Shown here piece by piece: positions 18,344 through 25,622 of a DNA stretch of 64,000 nt. The notes below the pieces were generated by a model. It ran no database searches and was not told the origin of the DNA. It worked only from the letters and a program-made list of their open reading frames with translations. Source of the DNA: Sphingomonas hankookensis (GTDB lineage Bacteria > Pseudomonadota > Alphaproteobacteria > Sphingomonadales > Sphingomonadaceae); assembly GCF_022664465.1 (NCBI RefSeq), contig NZ_JAKREV010000003.1, positions 1 to 64,000 of the forward strand. The letters run 5' to 3'. Numbering within the stretch: position 1 is the first letter of the stretch; each line of letters starts with the position of its first letter. The position numbers and the translations under genes were made by a program.

Positions 18344-19146
18344 GTCCCCAGTCCCTCACGTACCTGTCGCAACCGCGCCATCGCCGCGATGATCGTCGGC
18401 CCGCCACAGTTCATCAGCCGCGTCGGGTACGGCGCGACGGTGATATGCTGCCGGAGCCGTCGCAGCGCCGGGTGCCCGGTCATCCGGTCGTCCTGCACAC
18501 CTTCCGGCGCGGTCGAAAGCAGCACGCGCGGCGGATCGGCGACGAGATATTCGAGCGGCAGCACGTCCCATTGCTTCAGCCCGTATGTCGCGCTCATGTT
18601 GCGAAACCCTGCGCGTTTCAGCAGGTCGTCGGTCAGCGTGCCGCTTCCCGGCACCAGCCCGCCGCCCTGCCACACCAGCGCCGCGACCGGCTTGCCCCGC
18701 ACGGGCACCGCCGCCGCCGCGATCCGGTCGGCCAGCGCCCTGCCGCGATCGGCATGGCCGGCGGCGGCGGCGATGGCGCGGACTTGTTCCAGGCTCTCGG
18801 GCACCGATTCCGCCACCGGATACTGCACCAGCGCGATCTTCAGCCGTTTCAGCGCGGCGATCGTCGCCGGTTCGACATGCGGTCCCGCCAGCACGATATC
18901 GGGGCGTAGAGCCACCACTTCCTCCGCCGTGCCCGACGTCGCCTTGAACCGGCTGGACCAGCTGAGCGGCACCGAGGTCGCCCGCACATCCTGCGAATAA
19001 TGGCTGATGCCGACGATCTGCGCCGGATCGGCGACATGGCGCAGCACCGCATCGACGCACGGGTTGATCGACACGATCCGCGGCGCACGCGGCGCGGTCG
19101 ACACCAGCCATGGCGCCGCGACCAGCAGGGCAAGGGCGCGGATCAA
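18340..19146 (-). CDS. btuF: cobalamin-binding periplasmic protein
   Basis: BtuF captures corrinoids in the periplasm and delivers them to BtuCD. The 268-residue product starts with a hydrophobic leader (IRALALLVAAPWLVSTAP). PRIVSINPCVDAVL follows, the usual first strand of helical-backbone binding proteins, then VVALRPDIVLAG and YPVAESVP. The start is TTG 19146, which overlaps the cobO stop as TTGA and has AGAAGGG upstream. No ATG lies at a suitable distance. It has the two-lobe layout of class III binding proteins. Confidence 0.87.
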   Translation of the reverse strand: MIRALALLVAAPWLVSTAPRAPRIVSINPCVDAVLRHVADPAQIVGISHYSQDVRATSVPLSWSSRFKATSGTAEEVVALRPDIVLAGPHVEPATIAALKRLKIALVQYPVAESVPESLEQVRAIAAAAGHADRGRALADRIAAAAVPVRGKPVAALVWQGGGLVPGSGTLTDDLLKRAGFRNMSATYGLKQWDVLPLEYLVADPPRVLLSTAPEGVQDDRMTGHPALRRLRQHITVAPYPTRLMNCGGPTIIAAMARLRQVREGLGT

Positions 19147-19754
19147 TATTCGACGCCCTTCTGCGCCTTGAACCCGGCATGATAAGGATGCTTCACCTCG
19201 CCGAACTCGGTCACCAGATCGGCGATCGCCAGCAATTCGGGCTTCGCATTGCGCCCGGTGATGCAGATATGCTTGGTCAGCGGGCGGTCGTTCAGGAACG
19301 CGACGATCTCCGCGATCGGCAGGGTGTCGTCGCGCAGCACGATGTTCAACTCGTCGAGGATCACGAAATCGATCGCGGGGTCGAGGATCATTTCCTTCGA
19401 CCGTTCCCATGCGGCCTGCGCGGCGGCGATGTCCTGTGCGCGGTCCTTCGTCTCCCACGTAAAGCCTTCGCCCATCACCTCGAAACTGGCGAGGTCGGGA
19501 TGCGCGTCGAAGAAGTTGCGCTCGCCCGTCTCCCACTTGCCCTTCACATACTGAAGGATCGCTACGCGCATCCCCCAGCCGATGCTGCGGATCGCCATGC
19601 CGAACGCGCTCGACGACTTGCCCTTGCCGTTGCCGGTATGGACGATCAGCAGCCCGCGTTCGAGCGTGCGCCGCGCCTGCATCTTTTCGCGCGCCGCCGC
19701 CATGCGCTGCATCCGGGCATTGTGGCGGGCATGGTCGTCGGGCGTCTCGGTCAT
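19143..19754 (-). CDS. cobO: cob(I)yrinic acid a,c-diamide adenosyltransferase
   Basis: CobO (BtuR/CobA type) transfers the adenosyl group of ATP to the reduced cobalt of corrinoids. The 203-residue sequence has the P-loop HTGNGKGKSSSAFG near residue 40, QYVKGKWETGE, EGFTWET, and DFVILDELN, which match the family. The N-terminal 30 residues are basic and helical. ATG 19754 overlaps the upstream gene as ATGA. It supplies adenosylated substrate for CobQ and later enzymes of the same operon. Confidence 0.95.
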   Translation of the reverse strand: MTETPDDHARHNARMQRMAAAREKMQARRTLERGLLIVHTGNGKGKSSSAFGMAIRSIGWGMRVAILQYVKGKWETGERNFFDAHPDLASFEVMGEGFTWETKDRAQDIAAAQAAWERSKEMILDPAIDFVILDELNIVLRDDTLPIAEIVAFLNDRPLTKHICITGRNAKPELLAIADLVTEFGEVKHPYHAGFKAQKGVEY

Positions 19755-20710
19755 CGATCAACCTCCATCAGGGCAGTGGTCAGGCGGGCGAGCGCCGCGC
19801 CGTCGCGCGGCAGGCCGATCCGCAACCGGTCGGGCCGGTCGGCGAACGGCCGGGTCAGGATGGCATGGCGGCACAGATGACGGAACAGGCGATGCGCGTG
19901 CCGTGTCCGCACCAGCCGGAACAGCGGCGCATGACCGATCGTGTCGAGGTCGGTGAGCGCGAGATCGAGCAGCGTGCCGACCGTATCGATCCGTTCGGCC
20001 TGTTCCGCGATCCACGCCCGGTCGGCATAGGCGGCGGACCCGATCGCCACCGCCGCGGACGACACCGGCCAGTCGCCGAGCAGATGCCGCAACGCCCCTG
20101 TCACCCGCGCGCCGGCGATCACGAAGCCCAGCCGCACGCCCGGCAGGCCGTGGAATTTGCCGAACGACCGCAGCACGACCAGCCGATCCGACGCCTCTGC
20201 GGCAAGGCCCGGGGCGGGATCGGCATAGGCTTCGTCGACGACCACCGTCATCCGCTGCGCCAGTGCGCGCAGCTGGTCCGCCGGCGTCACCCGCCCGTCG
20301 GGATTGGCCGGGTTCGCCAGCACCAGCAGGTCGGCATCGCCCGGATCGGTGTGGGCGGCAACACTGCGCGCCTGCCCCCACGCCGCGGCATGGCCGGCAT
20401 AGCCCGGCCGCACCACCGCCGGGCGCTCGGCCGGCAGGATCATCGCCAGCAGCCTGAGCGCGAGGTCGGTGCCCGGCACCGCCACGACCCGCGCCGGATC
20501 GACCACCCCGAACGCCCGCGCCGCCGCCGCTTCCAGTTCGGCCAGTTCGCCGGGCTCGGGCAGGCGATCGAAGCCGAGGTCGTGTCCGCCATGGTCATAC
20601 GGCCATGGCGCGATTCCCGTGGACAGGTCGATCCAGTCGTCCCCGCCGAACGCGCGCGCGGCGGCGACGACCCGCCCCCCATGCGCGCAGAATTCGGCGA
20701 GGTCGTCCAT
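19751..20710 (-). CDS. cobD: threonine-phosphate decarboxylase (PLP-dependent)
   Basis: This enzyme makes (R)-1-amino-2-propanol phosphate from L-threonine phosphate, the linker used by CbiB. It is named CobD in Salmonella and CobC in Pseudomonas. The 319-residue type I aminotransferase fold shows HGGRVVAAARAFG at the N-terminus, WIDLSTGIAPWPY, LANPANPDGR, the VVDEAYAD strand, and the PLP lysine in RSFGKFHGLPGVRLGF. It is slightly short for the family. The start overlaps the btuB stop as TGATG. Confidence 0.9.
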   Translation of the reverse strand: MDDLAEFCAHGGRVVAAARAFGGDDWIDLSTGIAPWPYDHGGHDLGFDRLPEPGELAELEAAAARAFGVVDPARVVAVPGTDLALRLLAMILPAERPAVVRPGYAGHAAAWGQARSVAAHTDPGDADLLVLANPANPDGRVTPADQLRALAQRMTVVVDEAYADPAPGLAAEASDRLVVLRSFGKFHGLPGVRLGFVIAGARVTGALRHLLGDWPVSSAAVAIGSAAYADRAWIAEQAERIDTVGTLLDLALTDLDTIGHAPLFRLVRTRHAHRLFRHLCRHAILTRPFADRPDRLRIGLPRDGAALARLTTALMEVDR

Positions 20711-22638
20711 CAGTAGCGCACGCGCACGCCGCCATAGGCGGCACGGCCGGGCGTCCCGTACTGGAAGATCGTCTGGTAGCGTTCGTCGAACAGGTTCTCG
20801 ACGCGACCATAGACCTCGACCCGCTCGGTCACCGGGAACGACGCGCGCAGGTCGGTCAGGACATAGCCGTCCAGCCGGCGGGCGTTCGATGCATTGTCGA
20901 AACTGTCGCCGACCATCGTCACCGTCGCGCCGGTCGCCAGACCGAAGCCGAAGCGGTAATCGGCATTGACCGTCAGGCTGTCCGACGGCCGCCGCGGCAG
21001 CTTGCGCCCGAAATTGGTCGTGCCGACCGACCGATTCTCCGCCTCCAGCCAGGTATAGGCGGCCGCGACGGTGAACGCCTCGACCGGGCGCAGGCGCAGC
21101 GCGAATTCCAGCCCCTTGGCCTCGGCGCGCTGGATATTGTCATAGGTGCCGAACGGGCGTCCCGCGCAGATGCCGGTGCCGTTCGCCGGGCACGACACGA
21201 ACACGATCAGGTCCTTCGACGTGCGGTCGAACCACGTCGCGCTGGCCTCCACCGCGCCGCCCAGGCCACGCTGGGTGATGCCGGCATCCCAGCCCTTCGA
21301 GCGTTCGGGGGTTAGCAGCTGGTTCCCATATTCGCTTTGCAACTGGTACAGCGTCGGCGCCTTGAACCCTTCGGAATAGCTGGCGCGCAGCACGGTGTTG
21401 CCGCGATTGGGCGACCACACGCCGCTGCCGGAAAACACCGTCGCGCCGCCAAAGATGTTGTGGTCGTCGTGGCGTACGCCACCGGTCAGCGTCAGATTCT
21501 CGATCGGCGTCACCGCCAGCTGGCCGTACACGCCCAGCAGCCGCGCACGACCCGTCGTCGCCGGACCGCCGAAGCTGGCGGTGGTGAAGCGCGACACCTC
21601 ACGCTCGACGCCGAAGGTCGCGAACACCGCCTCGGTCAGGTCGAACGATCCCTGATAGTCGATGCGGTCGTTGCGCCCCTTGCCCCGGAAGGTTTCGGTG
21701 GGCGTACCGTCCGGGTCGGTGTTGGTCCGGTTGCTCTGGGTATGGGCATAGCCGATGCGGTTGCGGAAGCGCCCGTCGAACAGCGCGGCGTTCAGGCCGG
21801 TATAGCCGGTCCACTGCTCCGAATCGCCATATTCGCGCGTATCGCCGAAGGTGAAGCTGGGCGCCGGGAAGCCATCGATCTCGGTCCGGCCGTTCGCATA
21901 GAAGCCGCGCACATCGACCGACACATTGTCCGCCAGCGCCACCGCGACGCTGCCGTTCGCGCCATAGTTGCGATACCCATCCTTCTCGCGACCCGGCGCA
22001 TAGGCCGAGATGCCGTCGGTGGTGAAATAGCCGCCGCCGATGCTCGCTGAAACCGGCCCGGCCTTGCCCGACACGTTGGCGAAGGCCTGTCCGGTGCCGA
22101 ACGACCCGCCCTCGGCACGGGCGTTGATCGCAAGGTCCTCGGTCGGCTGGCGGGTGATCAGGTTGACGACGCCGCCGATCGCCTGGCTACCCCATAGCAC
22201 CGACTGCGCGCCGCGCAGCACTTCGATGCGCGCGATGTTGCCGATCAGCAAATTGCCGAAATTGAACCCGCCGCCCGGCGACGACGGATCGTTCAGCTTC
22301 ACGCCGTCGATCAGCGCCACGGTCTGGTCGCTGTCAGCGCCGCGGATGTTGACGCTGGTGTTGGTACCGGGGCCGCCGTTGCGGGTGACGGTCACGCCCG
22401 GCGTCTGGCGCAGCAGGTCGGACACGACCACCGCCTGACGCTGTTCGATGGTGGCGGTGTCGAGCACGGTGACCGCCTGGCCGACGGTATCGACCGGGCG
22501 CGCTTCGCGGTTGGCGGTGACGACGATCTCGTCGTCGGTATCCGCCACGCGTTCGAGGCCGGCGGTCGACTGCGCGCTCTGCGCAAAGCTCGGGGTTGCC
22601 GCCAACAGGCACGGCAGCAACAGGAAACGGGTCTTCAT
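20710..22638 (-). CDS. btuB: TonB-dependent cobalamin outer-membrane receptor
   Basis: BtuB imports corrinoids across the outer membrane using TonB energy. The 642-residue protein has a signal peptide (MKTRFLLLPCLLAATPSFAQ), a TonB-box region EIVVTANREAR, and a plug domain (about 45-155) with RQTPGVTVTRNGGPG, IRGADSDQTVALIDG and IEVLRGAQSVLWGSQAIGG. A beta-barrel follows, ending in VRVRY with the terminal aromatic. The ATG at 22638 has AAGGGGGG upstream, and that site lies inside a hairpin. It leads the cobalamin operon and sits downstream of a cobalamin riboswitch. Confidence 0.93.
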   Translation of the reverse strand: MKTRFLLLPCLLAATPSFAQSAQSTAGLERVADTDDEIVVTANREARPVDTVGQAVTVLDTATIEQRQAVVVSDLLRQTPGVTVTRNGGPGTNTSVNIRGADSDQTVALIDGVKLNDPSSPGGGFNFGNLLIGNIARIEVLRGAQSVLWGSQAIGGVVNLITRQPTEDLAINARAEGGSFGTGQAFANVSGKAGPVSASIGGGYFTTDGISAYAPGREKDGYRNYGANGSVAVALADNVSVDVRGFYANGRTEIDGFPAPSFTFGDTREYGDSEQWTGYTGLNAALFDGRFRNRIGYAHTQSNRTNTDPDGTPTETFRGKGRNDRIDYQGSFDLTEAVFATFGVEREVSRFTTASFGGPATTGRARLLGVYGQLAVTPIENLTLTGGVRHDDHNIFGGATVFSGSGVWSPNRGNTVLRASYSEGFKAPTLYQLQSEYGNQLLTPERSKGWDAGITQRGLGGAVEASATWFDRTSKDLIVFVSCPANGTGICAGRPFGTYDNIQRAEAKGLEFALRLRPVEAFTVAAAYTWLEAENRSVGTTNFGRKLPRRPSDSLTVNADYRFGFGLATGATVTMVGDSFDNASNARRLDGYVLTDLRASFPVTERVEVYGRVENLFDERYQTIFQYGTPGRAAYGGVRVRY

Positions 22639-22647
22639 TCGGGTATC

Positions 22648-22671
22648 CCCCCTTGGCATCCAACAAGGGGG
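22648..22671 (-). promoter_or_regulatory. Shine-Dalgarno-sequestering hairpin in btuB leader
   Basis: On the minus strand CCCCCTTG pairs perfectly with CAAGGGGG across an eight-base loop. The 3' arm is the btuB ribosome-binding site, about ten bases before the ATG. No T run follows, so it is not a terminator. It is the likely expression platform of the upstream riboswitch and would act on translation. Confidence 0.7.
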
Positions 22672-22789
22672 TACGCACGACACGCGGCGGCGGACGGATG
22701 TCCCCCACGCGCACGACCCCCAAACGACGTCGTCACGCGAGGAAACCCTCGATCGCCCGGCACACCCCGTCCGCGCGAAGGACAACCGC

Positions 22790-22962
22790 GACGGGCAGGT
22801 CTCCTGGCTCGCGGGTCATCGCCCTGCCCGGCCTTCCCGGATTTGCATCCAGTGGCACACGTGGGAGCAGGACTCGCCGGTCACAGTTGCGGGGGCAGCC
22901 CCGGATGACGCGCCCAAGGCGCGCTTCCGGGTTCCCTTTTCATCCCATTTCTGGGAACCTGT
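22790..22962 (-). ncRNA. cobalamin riboswitch
   Basis: Read on the minus strand, the region has the conserved elements of the cobalamin aptamer in order. These are a GUUCCC/GGGAAC stem with AAAAGGGAA, then CCGGGGCTGCCCCCGCAACTG, TGTGACCGGCGAG, ATGCAAATCCGGGAAGGCC, and the B12 box AGCCAGGAGACCTGCC at about 22794-22809. The aptamer should bind adenosyl- or other cobalamins and repress btuB and the genes behind it. About 150 bases separate it from the btuB start. Confidence 0.93.
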
Positions 22963-22974
22963 CGCGATCGCGCC

Positions 22975-23001
22975 CTTAGAGCGTGCCAAGGCGAAGGGCA
23001 A
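22975..23001 (-). promoter_or_regulatory. possible promoter of the riboswitch-btuB transcript
   Basis: On the minus strand TTGCCC (22996-23001) and TCTAAG (22975-22980) lie 15 bases apart, just ahead of the aptamer. Spacing and match are poor, but any promoter for the riboswitch must lie here or inside cobU. The -35 position overlaps the cobU ribosome-binding region. Confidence 0.3.
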
Positions 23002-23002
23002 G

Positions 23003-23524
23003 ATGGCGACGAGTTTGTTCACAGGGGGCGCCCGTTCGGGCAAGAGCCGGCTGGCGCAGCGCGCGATGGAAGCGCTGCCGCGGCCATGGACCTATGTCGC
23101 GACCGCGCAAGGCTGGGACGACGAGATGACCGACCGCATCGCGTGCCACCGCGCCGATCGTGGGCCGGGATGGCACACGGTCGAATGTCCGCTCGACCTC
23201 GCGCAGACGATCCGGACGGTGGACGGGCCGGTACTGGTCGACTGCCTGACGCTATGGCTAACCAACGTGATGTTGGGCGGGCATGACGTGGCGCGCTGCA
23301 ACGCCGAACTGATCGCCGCGATCGGTGCCGCGACGCATCCGCTGATGCTGGTCAGCAACGAGGTGGGGCTGGGCATCGTCCCCGACCACCCGCTCGGCCG
23401 CGCATTTCGCGACGAGGCGGGTCGGCTCAATCAGGCAGTGGCGGCGGCGGTCGATCGGACGTGGTTCGTGGTGGCGGGGATGGTATTGCCATTGGAACGG
23501 TTCGATCCGACCGCCAGCATCTGA
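23003..23524 (+). CDS. cobU: adenosylcobinamide kinase / guanylyltransferase
   Basis: CobU (CobP) phosphorylates adenosylcobinamide and then transfers GMP from GTP to give the substrate of CobS. The 173-residue sequence opens MATSLFTGGARSGKSRLAQ with P-loop GGARSGKS. It continues with TYVATAQGWDDEM, HRADRGPGWHTVE (containing the guanylylated His), VDCLTLWLTN, and SNEVGLGIVP. All are standard for the family. ATG 23003 has GAAGGGC upstream. It is divergent from the main operon and lies outside its riboswitch. Confidence 0.94.
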   Translation: MATSLFTGGARSGKSRLAQRAMEALPRPWTYVATAQGWDDEMTDRIACHRADRGPGWHTVECPLDLAQTIRTVDGPVLVDCLTLWLTNVMLGGHDVARCNAELIAAIGAATHPLMLVSNEVGLGIVPDHPLGRAFRDEAGRLNQAVAAAVDRTWFVVAGMVLPLERFDPTASI

Positions 23525-23527
23525 ACG

Positions 23528-23603
23528 TACCCCCGCGCAGGCGGGGGTCCAGAGCCGCGAACGGCACGCTTGGCAACCCTGGATCCCCGCCTGCGCGGGG
23601 ATA
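23528..23603. repeat. intergenic paired palindrome, 'CCCCGCGCAGGCGGGG' family, copy 2
   Basis: TACCCCCGCGCAGGCGGGGG and the mirrored TGGATCCCCGCCTGCGCGGG flank a short centre containing CCAGAGC. Same family as 284-364. It lies between convergent cobU and the NmrA-like gene and may end both transcripts. Confidence 0.8.
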
Positions 23604-23611
23604 CGATCGCG

Positions 23612-24493
23612 TCAGCCCGCCAGCACGTCCCGCAAATCGGTCCACGCCACGTCATACCGCGCATTATCCACCGGTGCGCTCGGCGCCCGCCCGTCGAACA
23701 TATTGTGGAGATACTGCATCCCCTGCCATGCCGGGAACACTTGATCCTTCGCCGGAAACAGCCGCCGCGTCACCCCGATCATCCGCGCCAGCGTGGCGAG
23801 CGACCCGGCACGGATCAGGCCATAGGGCCTGCCCGTCACCTCGCCCATCAGCGCCGCCAGATCGCGCGCGCTGACCTCGGCGCCAGCGATATGCAGGTTG
23901 CGCGGCGCGGCGGGATCGAGCGCGGCCGCGGCGGTATAGGATGCGACATCGTCCTTGGTCGTCAGCGCGAATCTGGTATCGGCGCTGCCCCAATAGAGCA
24001 CCCGCCGCACCCGCCGCTGGATCAGCGGCATCTCGCCGTTCAGCATGTCGGCAAAGGCACCGTTGAAGATCGACGTCGCCATGATCGGCGCAGTATCGAT
24101 CCGGGTACGGAACGCGCGGCGCAGGTCGAAATTGCGGTTGGTGCCGGTCGGCAGCGCGCGATAGTCGATCGAAAAATCCGATGGAATGAACCGTGCCGCC
24201 CCGCCACCCAGCGCCGCATCGAGCAGCTTGGTCTGCGTACCCAAGATCGTCTCGCCCAGCCCGTTCAGCGCCGACACCACGCACACCACCCCGCGACACG
24301 CATGCGCCAGCGCCTGCGCATCGTCGAAATCGACCGCCCACGGATCGGCGCCGATCGCCTCCAGCGTGGCGATCCGGTCGCGCGCCGTGCCCAGCCGGAC
24401 CAGCGCACGCACCTTCGCCCCGCGCGCGATCGCGGCCGTGGCAATGCGGGTGCCGAGGTCACCGGTGGCGCCCGCGACGATGATCGTGTCCAT
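23612..24493 (-). CDS. NmrA-like NAD(P)-binding protein
   Basis: The 293-residue protein has an N-terminal Rossmann motif AGATGDLGTRIA (about 7-18), then VVCVVSALNGLGETI and FIPSDFSIDYRA, the layout of atypical short-chain dehydrogenases of the NmrA/isoflavone reductase group. The usual YxxxK pair is not obvious, and such proteins may be reductases or redox sensors. GGGGA precedes the ATG. Neighbours do not identify a substrate. Confidence 0.8.
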   Translation of the reverse strand: MDTIIVAGATGDLGTRIATAAIARGAKVRALVRLGTARDRIATLEAIGADPWAVDFDDAQALAHACRGVVCVVSALNGLGETILGTQTKLLDAALGGGAARFIPSDFSIDYRALPTGTNRNFDLRRAFRTRIDTAPIMATSIFNGAFADMLNGEMPLIQRRVRRVLYWGSADTRFALTTKDDVASYTAAAALDPAAPRNLHIAGAEVSARDLAALMGEVTGRPYGLIRAGSLATLARMIGVTRRLFPAKDQVFPAWQGMQYLHNMFDGRAPSAPVDNARYDVAWTDLRDVLAG

Positions 24494-24652
24494 GTTCGTT
24501 CCCCGTAGCCCGTCCCCGGCGAACCGCCGACACCGTCGTGCGTTCCCCGTGGCGGCAACGCAAGGGGGCAGGATTGAAACACGGGCGTATCGGATCGCCG
24601 GTTGGCAAGGGATCGGGGCCGCTGGAACGGCCGCTGCCGTCCGCTCCTGCTG

Positions 24653-24735
24653 TACCCCCGCGCAGGCGGGGGTCCGGAGCGCAGCACAACGGAGGGCTGC
24701 GTTTGTCGCCCTGGACCCCCGCCTGCGCAGGGGTA
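24653..24735. repeat. intergenic paired palindrome, 'CCCCGCGCAGGCGGGG' family, copy 3
   Basis: The arms are GTACCCCCGCGCAGGCGGGG and CCTGGACCCCCGCCTGCGCA. It ends about 24 bases before the ATG of the next gene, so it lies in that gene's promoter or leader and could affect its expression. Confidence 0.8.
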
Positions 24736-24758
24736 CGGCACCGTCAAGGACCGGCCGT

Positions 24759-25622
24759 ATGAACGAGCGCCCACGCTGCCCCATCTGCGGTAATGCCAAC
24801 TGGCACGCCCGCGGCTTGCCCGAATGCACCCATTGCGGGCTGGCGGTCGCCGATCTCGGCTTCGATGCGGCGGGATTACGCGATGCGATCCGCGCCAGCC
24901 TCGTCGACGGCGTGCCCGATCGCGGCTTCGCGCTCGCACCGCACGCCCGGCGCAACGCGGCATGGGCGCTGGGCTTCGTCGCGGACGGTGATGGCTGGCG
25001 GGTGGCGACGCCGGTGCCGCATGCCGTCACGCTCGGCATGATCGCGCGCGCCAGCGAGGCGGACACGGTCGCCGCCTTGCTCGACGACCTGCGCCCCCAT
25101 TTCGCCGATACGATCCTGCTGGTGGACGGCGACGCGACGCACCTTGCGCGGCGGCTGCCATGGGCACGGGTGGCGTCGCATCCACTTGCCGGCGACTTCG
25201 CCGCACAACGCAACCGGGTACAGGCGATGGCGACCGGCTGGGTGCTGCAAATCGACAGCGACGAGCGCCCCGATGCCGCGCTGCTGGCTGCGCTCGGCTG
25301 GCTGATACAGGCGGCCGAGCGCGACGGGCTGCGCGCCCTTGGGTTGCCCCGTCGCAACCTCGTCGACGGCGTGGCGTCGGCGCTATGGCCTGACATCCAG
25401 TACCGCCTCACCCATGCCGATGTCCGCTACGCCGGCACCGTCCACGAACGCCCGGTCGTGCCGTTCGAGCAGACCTCGCTGGCGCTGGCCGGCGCGATCG
25501 ACCATCACCTCAGCCGGGCACGCGTCGTCGAACGCTCGCGGATCTACGAAGCCATGTCGACCGGCGCCGGCCGCCCAGGCGACGAAGCCGCCTTGCTCCG
25601 TCCGTTCACCGCCGCGACATAG
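24759..25622 (+). CDS. zinc-ribbon glycosyltransferase-like protein
   Basis: The 287-residue product begins with a four-cysteine zinc ribbon (CPIC at 7-10 and CTHC at 23-26). A GT-A-like domain follows from about residue 85. It has LIDSDER-type sequence QIDSDERPD, with Asp166 and Asp168 as probable metal-binding DxD, and IQYRLTHADVRYAGTVHERP resembling lipopolysaccharide core transferases of the WaaE type. The zinc ribbon is unusual on such an enzyme and may bind a partner or nucleic acid. Its last 79 bases overlap the convergent GT4 gene. It is the first gene of the glycoside locus. Confidence 0.72.
   Translation: MNERPRCPICGNANWHARGLPECTHCGLAVADLGFDAAGLRDAIRASLVDGVPDRGFALAPHARRNAAWALGFVADGDGWRVATPVPHAVTLGMIARASEADTVAALLDDLRPHFADTILLVDGDATHLARRLPWARVASHPLAGDFAAQRNRVQAMATGWVLQIDSDERPDAALLAALGWLIQAAERDGLRALGLPRRNLVDGVASALWPDIQYRLTHADVRYAGTVHERPVVPFEQTSLALAGAIDHHLSRARVVERSRIYEAMSTGAGRPGDEAALLRPFTAAT

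Noticed and set aside
16614..19146. Iron-siderophore ABC importer
   Set aside because: The FecCD-type permease and ATPase could transport iron chelates, but they are locked between cobalamin genes behind a cobalamin riboswitch.
22648..22671. Rho-independent terminator of the riboswitch
   Set aside because: The stem is perfect but lacks a T run and its 3' arm is the ribosome-binding site of btuB.
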